The position numbers and the translations under genes were made by a program. The notes under the pieces are model-generated. The model was not told the DNA's origin. It did not search any database and saw nothing but the letters and a program-made list of their open reading frames with translations. Of a stretch of 64,000 nucleotides of DNA, positions 9,856 to 18,100 are shown piece after piece (within the stretch, counting starts at the first letter, position 1; each line of letters starts with the position of its first letter). The stretch is from CAVRAW01 sp963716135 (lineage in GTDB: Bacteria; Planctomycetota; Planctomycetia; Pirellulales; JADZDJ01). The stretch covers positions 2,108,001 to 2,172,000 of the forward strand of contig OY970289.1 in the NCBI GenBank assembly GCA_963716135.1, in the 5' to 3' direction.

Positions 9856-10868
9856 TTATTGCGGCGATGATTTGGCGCGGTTGGCCTGCTCCAATCCGCC
9901 GGCGCCGGCAGTTTGAGGCGCCGTGGGAGGCGGCGGCACTTGAGGCTGGTCGATCACGTGCTTGTAGCCCAGGATGCTGGGCGCGCGAAATCGTTGAACA
10001 TTTGCTGAATCGGCGCCCAGGGACTGTTGACCGATGGATTTTCCAATTTGATGACTGTCCGCGATTGGTTCTGCGGCCCGGCGCCGGGGTTGTAGATTTG
10101 GATCGCGACGGGCTGCAGTTCCGGCTTCGACAAAATCAGCTCGACGCGCGAAAAGTTGGCGGCGTCTTTTTGCGTGCGCGGGCGCGCATCGAGCCAGACC
10201 TCGTCTTTGCTGCGCTCCGGCGGCGTGACAATGCGCATGTAATAACGCTTGCGCAGCGTGTCGGCCTTGGCGCCAAACACGAACGGCAGCGGGCCGTCGG
10301 TGATTGACTTGCCTTGCAGCTCGGCGGGAATCGGCTGCTCGATAATTTGTTTTTTCTTGGCATCGACCTGGAAGATCGATTTGCCGTTGCAGGTCCAATA
10401 CTCCGTCGGATCGACCTTCTGCATGTTCCAAGTTTGCGATTTCGGGTCGAGCACCGCTTCATAGGCCTCGGTCACGTGGAACAAGCCCTTATCGGGCGCG
10501 GAGTATTTCAGTTCGCCGTGGCATTCGGTCTGCGGCTGCTTGGGGTTGGGAATAAATGCCGGATTGTATTCCCAGCGGGTGAAGTTGCACTTGAATTGCT
10601 TGATGGCGCTGCTTTGCTTCTCCCAATCATCCAGCAGGCGATCGAGTTCGTTTTGCTGCTGCTGCGTGAGCTCAAACGGCGGCTGCACGGCAAGCTGCTG
10701 CGGTTGGGCCCGCGCGCCGTTGGGCAGCACTCCGCCCTGCTGCACAGCGGCTTCCGGCGGACGTGGCTGTGTTGATTGCGTATCTGTCTGCGCCATGAGC
10801 GACGATGTGAAACAGATTTCGCACACCGCAAACAACACTGCGATCCACCAGCCGGGGCGCTTGGCCAT
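9856..10868 (-). CDS. Exported TIGR03009-type planctomycete protein (LolA-like; frameshift near 9982)
   Basis: Signal peptide (MAKRPGWWIAVLFAVCEICF ... SLMAQ), a Gln/Pro-rich linker, then a conserved domain: LDRLLDDWEKQSSAIKQFKC, FTRWEYNPAF, HGELKYSAPDKGLFHV, EYWTCNGKSIFQVDAKKKQI. This matches the planctomycete domain TIGR03009 as I remember it. The fold resembles lipoprotein carrier LolA, but the function is unknown. At about 9982 one C appears lost: FARPSILGYKHVIDQPQVPPP is the expected continuation, ending at 9856. It is probably periplasmic. Confidence 0.78.
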
Positions 10869-10941
10869 GACAAAACCTCAGCATGCAACTGAAATTCGAT
10901 TCCAAAGGGCCGGGGATTCTATCGCCCCGCCGCAAGCAGCC

Positions 10942-11559
10942 CTAGAGCGGTTCAGCAAGCCAGCGCACAAAATCGTCAGCCGGATGCAGGGTCGATAGCA
11001 CGTAATCGGCCTGGCCGGCCCAGCCGGGCATTGATTCTGGCGATCGGCCGGCGGTGTAGAGCACGGTGCGCGTCCCGGCGGCCCGGCCCGCTTCCAGATC
11101 AAACCGATAATCACCGACCATAGCGGCCAGCGGCGGTTCGATTGCCCAAGCGTCGCAAATTCGCCAAATCGCCGCCGGATCAGGCTTTGGCGGAGCGTCG
11201 TCCCGGGTCATCACAGCGTCGAATGTAAGGCCGAGACGTTCGATCAATTCGTTCGTGAACCGCCGGCTATTACGGGTGAGTAAACCGCGATGCAAGCCAA
11301 GGGCGGCCAATTCGGCCAACAGCTCGGCGGTGCCCGGCATGCAAGTGGCGCGCTGGCAGCCGGCGCGCTCGTGCTCGTCAAGGATCGCCCAGCAACGCGC
11401 CGCATCGTTGGCTGAAAGCGCCGCGATGCCTTCCAGGACCGGCGTGCCCGGGGAAAATCCCATCTCGCGGCGCATCTGATCGAAGTCCAGCGCGGAATCA
11501 ACGAGCGTCCCGTCGAGATCGAAGATCACGCCGCGCGCAGGTGGAAAACGATGTGACAC
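10942..11559 (-). CDS. HAD-superfamily hydrolase, phosphoglycolate phosphatase-like
   Basis: About 205 residues. HAD motif I is GVIFDLDGTLVDS with both Asp nucleophile positions; motif II is LLTRNS, motif III has K in PPKPDPAAIW, and motif IV is MVGDYRFDLEAGRAAG. A helical cap of about 60 residues lies between motifs I and II, as in subfamily IA phosphatases acting on small phosphorylated metabolites. The substrate is not determinable. I favour the GTG at 11559; the TTG three codons earlier falls at the edge of a GA-rich repeat. Confidence 0.85.
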   Translation of the reverse strand: MSHRFPPARGVIFDLDGTLVDSALDFDQMRREMGFSPGTPVLEGIAALSANDAARCWAILDEHERAGCQRATCMPGTAELLAELAALGLHRGLLTRNSRRFTNELIERLGLTFDAVMTRDDAPPKPDPAAIWRICDAWAIEPPLAAMVGDYRFDLEAGRAAGTRTVLYTAGRSPESMPGWAGQADYVLSTLHPADDFVRWLAEPL

Positions 11560-11560
11560 T

Positions 11561-11609
11561 GGAAGCAAGAAGATGAGAAGAGCAGAAAATGAGAAGAGCA
11601 GAAGAGCGG
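11561..11609. repeat. GA-rich repeat, left flank of four-helix-bundle gene
   Basis: Two near-identical 16-base units of the form ATGAGAAGAGCAGAAA. A reverse-complement tract (12051-12094) lies on the other side of the gene at 11616-12044; the 12-mer GAGAAGAGCAGA is shared exactly in inverted orientation. Confidence 0.8.
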
Positions 11610-11615
11610 ATTCGA

Positions 11616-12044
11616 TTACTTTGGTAGCCGGTTGGGATTCATGTTACGACTCGAACGGCTTCTTTGAACCGGCAGCAGCCATTTCGATGGATTCCGCGAC
11701 ATCGCAGCCAGGATTTTCAATATTTCCGTGTACTGCCTGAACAATTCCCGGCCACTGTCGCGCGGTAGATACCCGCACTTCACGGCAAACTCCAGCCAGA
11801 CCTGCGTTTCACCCGCCTCTGCCTCAGCATCGTTCAATTTACTGACGAATGCAGCTTCGTAGCGACGTTTGCGCCAGGCCTCCGAAAGATTTGCGCACAC
11901 GCTGCGCGAGCTTCGGCGAATTTGGTCGGTCAACGAATACATTTCCTCTTTGGGAAATGATCGCGACCGTTCGAAGATTGTCATCGCAACGTCAAACGCC
12001 TTGCGATAGACGAGAAGATTGATATGCGATTCGATCTTCGCCAT
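11616..12044 (-). CDS. Four-helix-bundle protein (S23/bacterial Avd-like family)
   Basis: 142 residues from ATG at 12044. Family hallmarks are LLVYRKAFDVAMTIFE, FPKEEMYSLTDQIRRSSRSV, NLSEAWRKR, FVSKLNDAEAEAGETQVWLE and YTEILKILAAM. Relatives are encoded inside 23S rRNA intervening sequences or occur as free-standing genes; the fold is shared with the Avd accessory protein of diversity-generating retroelements. No rRNA or reverse transcriptase is present here. The gene is bracketed by inverted GA/CT-rich repeats, which suggests it may have arrived with, or been captured by, a repeat unit (inference). I prefer the start at 12044, as upstream codons are repeat-encoded. Confidence 0.88.
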   Translation of the reverse strand: MAKIESHINLLVYRKAFDVAMTIFERSRSFPKEEMYSLTDQIRRSSRSVCANLSEAWRKRRYEAAFVSKLNDAEAEAGETQVWLEFAVKCGYLPRDSGRELFRQYTEILKILAAMSRNPSKWLLPVQRSRSSRNMNPNRLPK

Positions 12045-12050
12045 CACACT

Positions 12051-12094
12051 GCCCTCTTTCTCCTCTTCTCCTCCTCTGCTCTTCTCCTCTTCTA
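12051..12094. repeat. CT-rich repeat, right flank of four-helix-bundle gene
   Basis: Tract of TCCTCTTCTC-type units, inverted relative to 11561-11609 (shared 12-mer TCTGCTCTTCTC). It fills the gap between speA and the four-helix-bundle gene. Related GA-rich units recur at 47775-47830 after the tmRNA. Confidence 0.8.
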
Positions 12095-12099
12095 CAGCG

Positions 12100-14022
12100 T
12101 CACCGCTGCTCGGGCTCTTCAAGGTATGTGTAACCTTGTAACCCTTCTTCGTAGAACTTGAGGAAGCGGCCGGCTTCTTCGAAGCTGATGCGCCCTTCGC
12201 GCACGGCGCATTCGGTGGCGTCGCGTAGTTGGCGGACCAGGGCGTCTGGTTCGAACTCGACGTAGTCGAGCACTTCGCGCACCGTGTCCCCTTTGATCAC
12301 CGTTTGCAGGAGCACTTCGCCCGAGTCGTCCATGGCCACGTGCACGGCGTTGGTATCGCCGTACAAGTTATGCAGGTCGCCGAGGATTTCCTGGTAGGCG
12401 CCGATGAGGAATGCGCCAGATAATACGGCGTGCCTTCGTACTGGTGCAGGGGCAAAGTGCGCTTCACGTCGCGGCGGTCGATGAATTGATCGACCTTGCC
12501 GTCGCTGTCGCAGGTGATATCGCCCAAAACGGCGTAGCGCGTCGGGCGCTCGGCCAGGCGATGGATGGGCATCAGCGGGAACAATTGCTTGATGGCCCAG
12601 CTATCGGGAATGGATTGGAACAGCGAGAAGTTGCAGAAGTATGTGTCGGACAAGAGCGAATCGAGCCCCTGCAATTCCTCGGGCACGAATTCCATCTGTT
12701 GCGCTAGTTTTTGAATTTTGTGGCAGATGGCCCAAAATAAATTTTCCACCAAGCTGCGCTGATCCAGCGGCAAGTAGCCGTTGGAGAACAACGTCATGGC
12801 GTTATCCAACGATTGCTGGGCGTCGTGGTAGCTTTCCAGAATGTTGCGCACGCCGAGGTTTTGGTACGTTTCCATCAAGTCGGACAGTGGTTGTTCCATT
12901 TCAGGTGGCAATTGCGGCGGGATGCCGTTTTGCCCCTGCTCGGAAACTCCCAACACGCCGAACACCAGCACGCTGTGATAGGCGACCACGGCGCGGCCGC
13001 TTTCGGAAACGATCGTGGGATGCTTCACGCCGGCATCGTCGCAAGCTCGCTGGATGTGATACACCACGTCGTTGGCGTATTCCTGCAGGCTGTAGTTGAC
13101 GCTGGATTCGAAGTTGGTTTGCGAGCCGTCGTAATCGACGCCCAAGCCGCCGCCGACGTCGATGTATTCCAGGCCCGCCCCGCGGCTGACCAATTCCGTA
13201 TACACATGGGCCGCTTCATTCAGCGCCGCCTTGATGTGGCGGATATTGGTGATTTGGCTCCCCTGATGGAAATGCAGCAGCTTGAAGCAATCCTGCATTC
13301 CGCGGCCTTTCAATTCTTCCAGGCCTTTGAGTATTTCGGAAACCGTCAGGCCGAACTTCGAGCGGTATCCGCCGGAGGATTGCCAGCGTCCCGCGCCGCG
13401 CGCGGCCAGCTTCACGCGCATGCCGATCTTCGGGCGCACGCCGATTTTCTCAGCGTACTCCAGGATCAATCCCAGCTCGGTGTATTTTTCGACCACGGGA
13501 ATGATGTTGCGGCCGATCTTGTGCGCCAGCATGGCGGTTTCGATGAACTCGGCGTCTTTGAAGCCGTTGCAGATGATCGGCGTTTCGTTGGAGGCCATTG
13601 CAATCACGGCCAGCAGTTCCGGCTTGCTGCCGGCTTCCAGGCCGAAGCGGAACGGCTTGCCGAACTCGAGCACTTCTTCCACAACCTGCCGCTGCTGGTT
13701 CACCTTGATCGGATACACGCAGCAGTAATCGCCTTGATATTTCTGATCCACCATCGCGGCCTGGAACGTGGCATGAATTTCGCCCAGGCGTTGCTTGAGG
13801 ATGTCGGCGAAGCGAATCAGGATCGGCAGATCGATGCCGCGCAATTGCAGGCCATCGACCAGTTTTTTCAGGTCGATCGAGCGCTGCGCGATCCTTAGTG
13901 GGATGAACACAGACGTGCCCCTCGTCGCTAATTGAGAAGTAGCCGTTGCCCCAGCGCGCCACTTCGTACAGTTCGGCCGAATCGACAGCCGACCAGCGTT
14001 CCAGATCCAAATCAAGTTTCAA
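12100..14022 (-). CDS. speA: Biosynthetic arginine decarboxylase (two frameshifts)
   Basis: PLP enzyme converting arginine to agmatine for polyamine synthesis, about 640 residues when frames are joined. Visible are the PLP-Lys region CVYPIKVNQQRQVVEE, HFHQGSQITNIRHIK, YIDVGGGLGVDYDGS, SESGRAVVAYHS and the C-terminal GDITCDSDGKVDQFI containing the active-site Cys. The start is MKLDLDLERWSAVDSAELYEVARWG. The first break (about 13885-13895) falls after HVCVHPTKD and looks like a two-base loss. The second (about 12415) falls at YYLGAFLIGAYQE and looks like one G lost. The C terminus FEEAGRFLKFYEEGLQGYTYLE matches the family. No agmatinase gene is adjacent. Confidence 0.93.
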
Positions 14023-14302
14023 CGTGCGTGCCCTCGTGGCTTTTGCGGGAGCGAAGTAGCGAGCGATCCAAACAGAGTATCATACAAGATTTCGCCGGGT
14101 TGTGTACCCAATTGCGAGCCAAACGAGCAATTATGGAAGAATTTTTGGCGGCGACGAAGAAAGGGCGCGCTGCAAGCCGTGCCAGCGCGGCGGTGCGGCG
14201 GCGCGATGAAATCAGCCGTGGCGGGGCGACAGCATAATCGGTGCCGTTGCAGCGGCGGCGCGTGCGGCCGATTTTGCAGAGATTGGCAGCTACGCGGGAG
14301 CG

Positions 14303-14965
14303 TCAAAAGATTCCGGCGCCGAAGCCCTCGTGCGTGCCGTCCTGCTCGGGCTTTCCATCCGCTTGCGCCGGCCTGGGCGGACTGGAACTCGCCGGCTTGG
14401 GCGTGTGCGCCACGGGCGCCTTGCGGATTGAGCGTGCGGCCGGCTCCGCCACTTGCATTTGACCGTCGGATTGGCTCCCGGAACGAGCATAATGGGTGGT
14501 CGGATGGCTGCGCGACTGACCGCGGGAATGCCGCGGCGGCACGTAGTCGTCGATATCGAAATCGTCGTAGCGGGAGACGTAGCCCGGCTGCTTGGCACGT
14601 TCCTTTTCCTCGCGAAATTCGCGAAGGATGCGGTCCTGAATCGCTTCCCGGCAGGCGCTGTTGATGGGGTGGGCAATGTCGGCATAAAGCTTGGCCCGAC
14701 CCTCGTCGTCCAGCGGCGCACGGTTGGGATTCATCTTCATCCCGCATTCGTTGCAGTAGCTGGCCCGCAGGTGGTTCTTCGCGCCGCACTGCTGGCAGTG
14801 GGACGTCAGTTTCCGGCTGGGCATGGCCACGAAGGGACCGTTGGCCCCGTCGATAATTTTCAGGTCGCGGATGACGAAGCAATCGTCGAACGTGATCGAA
14901 CAAAACGCCTGCAATCGCTCGCCTTGCTCTTCCATCAGCTTGATGCGAACTTCGGTGATCTCCAC
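14303..14965 (-). CDS. spoVG: SpoVG-domain protein with zinc ribbon and disordered tail
   Basis: From GTG at 14965, 220 residues. Residues 1-60 are SpoVG (VEITEVRIKLM ... FCSITFDDCFVIRDLKIIDG ... FVAMPSRK), a site-specific nucleic-acid-binding domain. Next is a four-Cys zinc ribbon, CQQCG-x8-YCNEC. Then comes YADIAHPINSACREAIQDRILREFREE, matching the helix that follows the core in longer SpoVG proteins, and a low-complexity Ser/Pro/Arg-rich tail of about 100 residues. Canonical SpoVG is about 95 residues, so the ribbon and tail are additions. ispE is directly upstream, as in many genomes. It is probably a post-transcriptional or chromosomal regulator (inference). Confidence 0.88.
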   Translation of the reverse strand: MEITEVRIKLMEEQGERLQAFCSITFDDCFVIRDLKIIDGANGPFVAMPSRKLTSHCQQCGAKNHLRASYCNECGMKMNPNRAPLDDEGRAKLYADIAHPINSACREAIQDRILREFREEKERAKQPGYVSRYDDFDIDDYVPPRHSRGQSRSHPTTHYARSGSQSDGQMQVAEPAARSIRKAPVAHTPKPASSSPPRPAQADGKPEQDGTHEGFGAGIF

Positions 14966-15099
14966 GGCTGTTCTCCTTGCGAATCGGAGGATCGTACGCC
15001 CGAAATCCCTCGGGCGAGGATTTGACTCTGACCAACCGCACTGAACGCCGCCAAGTCCGAAGGTCGTTGACCTCCGGCTATTGGTTTCCAATCAGGCAA

Positions 15100-16038
15100 C
15101 TACAACGATCGAACCGCCCACACTCGGCATCTTCCCTGTAGCCGAGCCCTTACGCGCGCCGCCGTACAAAGCGCCTCTCGTGCCGTTGAACACAACGCAA
15201 AACAACTACTTCCGCTACCGCTTAAACCGATGGCCGTGCAGCGCTGGGCCGCCAGCCGATCCAAAACTCGACCGACCCAAGGGGACATCCGCCGGGCTGG
15301 TTCCAGCAGTCGGTTGTGCGTCAGTGGGCCGATCGCTTTCAAATCTCTTCTACGTAGCCGCTGGATTACCGGATCAATCGGTTGCGGTTGGCCCGCCCGG
15401 CAGGCCCCGTACACCGCTGCCGTCGACAAACCCTCCGGCGGCCGGACGATCACCAAGTGCAGACTTCCCAAACCTCCAAGTGGCTGAACTTTTTCGCCGC
15501 GTCCTCGGCAAACGGCTGGCCCGCCTGCCAGAAAGAACGGCACATCGCTCCCTAATTCCGCGGCAATGGCGGCCAACTGGCCCAGGGGCCAATTCAAACG
15601 CCACGCCATGTTGGCCGCCACTAAGGCGGCCGCTGCGTCGCTCGATCCGCCGCCCAAACCGGCAGCCAGGGGGATCCGCTTTACCAACCGCAGTCGCGCT
15701 CCCCGCTCGATTCCGGCTTTCCGAGCCAGCAGGCGAATCGCCTTCGCGGCAATGTTTTGATCTCCTTGGGGTAACTTTTCTATGTCGTTTGCGTCCGGTG
15801 ACCCGACGGCCGCGGGCGGTTTCGATTGCAGTTCAAATCCAGTTGCCCACCGCACCTCGAGCGCTACCTGACCGGAAGGATCGTCTTCCAGCGTCAAGCT
15901 GTCGAACAACCCGATGGGCACCATGAGCGTTTCGATCTCGTGGTAACCATCGTCGCGCCGGAATAGCACCTCGAAGAATAGGTTGACTTTCGCCGGCGCG
16001 AGGATTTCAACTCGCTCGGCGCTACAGCAAATTTGCAC
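15100..16038 (-). CDS. ispE: 4-diphosphocytidyl-2-C-methyl-D-erythritol kinase
   Basis: GHMP kinase of the non-mevalonate isoprenoid pathway; phosphorylates CDP-ME at the 2-hydroxyl. 312 residues. The N-terminal APAKVNLFFEVLFRRDDGYHE is diagnostic, with the ATP loop PLAAGLGGGSSDAAAAL, GSDVPFFLAGGPAVCRGRGE and the C-terminal GLSGSGSSCFAL. The frame is intact. It sits upstream of spoVG on the same strand with about 130 bases between, so co-transcription is possible. Confidence 0.95.
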   Translation of the reverse strand: MQICCSAERVEILAPAKVNLFFEVLFRRDDGYHEIETLMVPIGLFDSLTLEDDPSGQVALEVRWATGFELQSKPPAAVGSPDANDIEKLPQGDQNIAAKAIRLLARKAGIERGARLRLVKRIPLAAGLGGGSSDAAAALVAANMAWRLNWPLGQLAAIAAELGSDVPFFLAGGPAVCRGRGEKVQPLGGLGSLHLVIVRPPEGLSTAAVYGACRAGQPQPIDPVIQRLRRRDLKAIGPLTHNRLLEPARRMSPWVGRVLDRLAAQRCTAIGLSGSGSSCFALCSTAREALCTAARVRARLQGRCRVWAVRSL

Positions 16039-16331
16039 CCGACGTTCCCTCGACGGTCAAACCAACGCGGCTCTTTCTCGGCCCGCGATCAACCTAGCCG
16101 GAAGACAGATGGATCATGCCTTAGCGCGTGGACCGATTCGTTCGGTCCAAAAGCCCACCCCCTCTGGCGGTAAATCTATCCGTCGCCGTAAGAAAGGTCA
16201 ATTGAATTCGGCGCGAAAAGAGGGCATTTATGCCAGTTGCCGGGTGGCGATATGCCCCGGCCGTCGCCAACCAATAACCACCCCCCGAGCGACGTCCCAA
16301 GGTTGCGGCCGACCGCCCTCTAATCGCGACC

Positions 16332-17240
16332 TTATTCTTGCCGGCTCAGGGTATGGAACCGTTCGATTAGGTCGCGGGTGACTGGGCCGGGTTTTCCGCT
16401 GCCGATGGTGCGGCTGTCGATTTTCACCACCGGAATGACCTCGGCGGCGCTGCCGGTAAGGAAACATTCATCTGCCACGTAAACGTCGTGGCGGGTCAGT
16501 GGCATTTCACGCACCTCAATGCCCGCGCCCGCGGCCAGCTCCATCACCGCCTGCCGGGTAATGCCCTCCAAAATTCCGGCATCCAGGGGGGGCGTTTGCA
16601 GCACGCCGGAGCGCACCAGAAACAGATTGTCGCCGGTGCATTCGGCCACTTCCCCCTTGTGATTGAGCATCAGGGCTTCGATGCAGCCGGCTTTCAGCCC
16701 TTCGATCTTGGCCAGGATGTTGTTCAGGTAGTTGAGCGATTTGATCCGCGGATTCAGAGCTCCCGGATGATTTCGCTGCGTGCTGGCGGTGACGATTTCC
16801 AGGCCGTTGCGGTAGAAATCCTCCGGATACAGCTCGATCTTGTCGGTGATGATGATCACCTGCGGCTGGTTGCAGCGATTGGGGTCCAAGCCCAGGGTGC
16901 CCACGCCGCGGGTGACGACCAGGCGGATGTAACCGTCCTTAATACTGTTGGCCGCCACCGTTTCATTCACCGCTTTAGCCAACGCCTCTTGCGTCAGCGG
17001 AATTTCCAGCCAGATGGCTTTGGCGGAATTCCAGAGGCGATCGAGGTGCTGCTTCAAGCGGAACACGCGGCCGCCGTAGGCCCGCATCCCCTCGAACACG
17101 CCGTCGCCATAGAGCAAGCCGTGATCGAAGACGCTGATTTTAGCGTCGTCTTTGTCGTACAACGTGCCGTTGATGTAGACCTTGAGAGCCACGGTGCTTT
17201 TGGTTGCGGATGACGACGGATGAGTAACAACTTGCGCCAT
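16332..17240 (-). CDS. ilvE: Branched-chain amino acid aminotransferase (class IV)
   Basis: PLP fold-type IV transaminase interconverting Val, Leu and Ile with their 2-oxo acids. 302 residues. Signatures: YINGTLYDKDDAKISVFDHGLLYGDGVFEG, IRLVVTRGVGTLGLDP, the PLP-Lys segment NPRIKSLNYLNNILAK and AECTGDNLFLV. A D-amino acid transaminase or aminodeoxychorismate lyase of the same fold is less likely given YGDGVFEG and overall length. About 290 bases lie between it and ispE with no gene seen; it is followed on the minus strand by that gap, and preceded by the lolD-type gene within 9 bases. Confidence 0.92.
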   Translation of the reverse strand: MAQVVTHPSSSATKSTVALKVYINGTLYDKDDAKISVFDHGLLYGDGVFEGMRAYGGRVFRLKQHLDRLWNSAKAIWLEIPLTQEALAKAVNETVAANSIKDGYIRLVVTRGVGTLGLDPNRCNQPQVIIITDKIELYPEDFYRNGLEIVTASTQRNHPGALNPRIKSLNYLNNILAKIEGLKAGCIEALMLNHKGEVAECTGDNLFLVRSGVLQTPPLDAGILEGITRQAVMELAAGAGIEVREMPLTRHDVYVADECFLTGSAAEVIPVVKIDSRTIGSGKPGPVTRDLIERFHTLSRQE

Positions 17241-17248
17241 TGTACTAT

Positions 17249-18100
17249 CTATTCACCCCGACTATCGCTTGCGGATTCCGACACGTCGGCGACCTGGCCG
17301 TTCACCAACCGCACGATGCGGTCGGCATCGGCGGCGATCGCCGGGTCGTGCGTCACCATGACTATAGAGAGGCCATGCTCGCGGTTCAAGGTTCGCAGGA
17401 TCCGCAGAATTTCCTGGCCGGTGCTTTGATCCAGATTTCCCGTCGGTTCGTCGGCCAAGAGCACTTGGGGCGCGGCGATCAAAGCTCGAGCGATGGCCAC
17501 ACGCTGCATCTCGCCGCCGGAAAGTTCGCGCGGCCGATGCTTCAGCCGATGCGAAAGGCCGACGGTGTCCAACAGTTGCGTAGCTCGCTGGAGGCATTCG
17601 CGCCGGCGGCTCCAGTAGCTCCAGGCGCTGGCGCCGATCATCAAGGGCGCCAGCACGTTTTCCAAAGTCGTCAGCTCCGGCAGCAGGTGATAGAACTGAA
17701 AGATCATGCCGAATTGTTCGTTGCGCAATCGCTCCCGCAGGTGGGAGGGAAGATTGTCGATCCGCTTGCCGAGGAAATAAACTTCACCGGCCGTGGGGGC
17801 ATCGAGCGTGCCCAAGAGATGCAAGAGCGTGCTTTTGCCCGATCCGCTTTGCCCGACGATCGCCAAAAACTCTCCCTGCCGCACTTCCAGATCGACGCCG
17901 GTGAGCACGGGAATTTCGATCGCGGCTTTGTGGTAGTTCTTTTTCAGCCCGGCGGCGGCGAGGTGGATGGCAGAACCAGTTTCAAATGTGGAATGGGGAA
18001 TGGGGAGTGTGGAATGCGGAGTGCGGAGTGCGGAATGTCCGGAATACTCCGAACTCCGAACTCCCAACTCCGCACTTGCCCGTCTTGATTGCTCATTCAT
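17249..18100 (-). CDS. ABC transporter ATPase, LolD/MacB family, with repeat-encoded N-terminal leader
   Basis: Energises the adjoining LolC/E-type permease, probably in lipoprotein release to the outer membrane. Walker A is GQSGSGKST, the signature LSGGEMQRVAIARAL, Walker B VLLADEPTGNLD, and the H-loop VMVTHD. The ATG at 18100 overlaps the end of the permease gene (ATGAATGA), so it is the natural coupled start. From there about 40 residues (GVRSSEYSGHSALRTPHSTL-like) are translated from a degenerate tandem repeat (17988-18077) before the normal domain begins near HLAAAGLKKNYHKA. I see no alternative in-frame start after the repeat, so the leader seems genuinely translated. Confidence 0.88.
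   Translation of the reverse strand: MNEQSRRASAELGVRSSEYSGHSALRTPHSTLPIPHSTFETGSAIHLAAAGLKKNYHKAAIEIPVLTGVDLEVRQGEFLAIVGQSGSGKSTLLHLLGTLDAPTAGEVYFLGKRIDNLPSHLRERLRNEQFGMIFQFYHLLPELTTLENVLAPLMIGASAWSYWSRRRECLQRATQLLDTVGLSHRLKHRPRELSGGEMQRVAIARALIAAPQVLLADEPTGNLDQSTGQEILRILRTLNREHGLSIVMVTHDPAIAADADRIVRLVNGQVADVSESASDSRGE
17988..18077. repeat. Degenerate GCGGAGT/ACTCCGA repeat pair inside the ATPase coding region
   Basis: Plus-strand left part has GGAATGGGGAGT and GCGGAGT, GCGGAGT, GCGGAAT units; right part (about 18040-18075) has ACTCCGA, ACTCCGA, ACTCCCA, ACTCCGC units. The two halves are reverse-complementary around a short AATGTCCGGAAT centre, giving a long potential hairpin. It encodes the extra N terminus of the LolD-type ATPase. 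Confidence 0.85.

Noticed and set aside
15000..15090. tRNA-like 3' sequence on the minus strand (AGAGTCAAATCCTC followed by a CCCGA/TCGGG hairpin)
   Set aside because: No matching acceptor, D arm or anticodon arm upstream; chance similarity in the ispE-spoVG gap.
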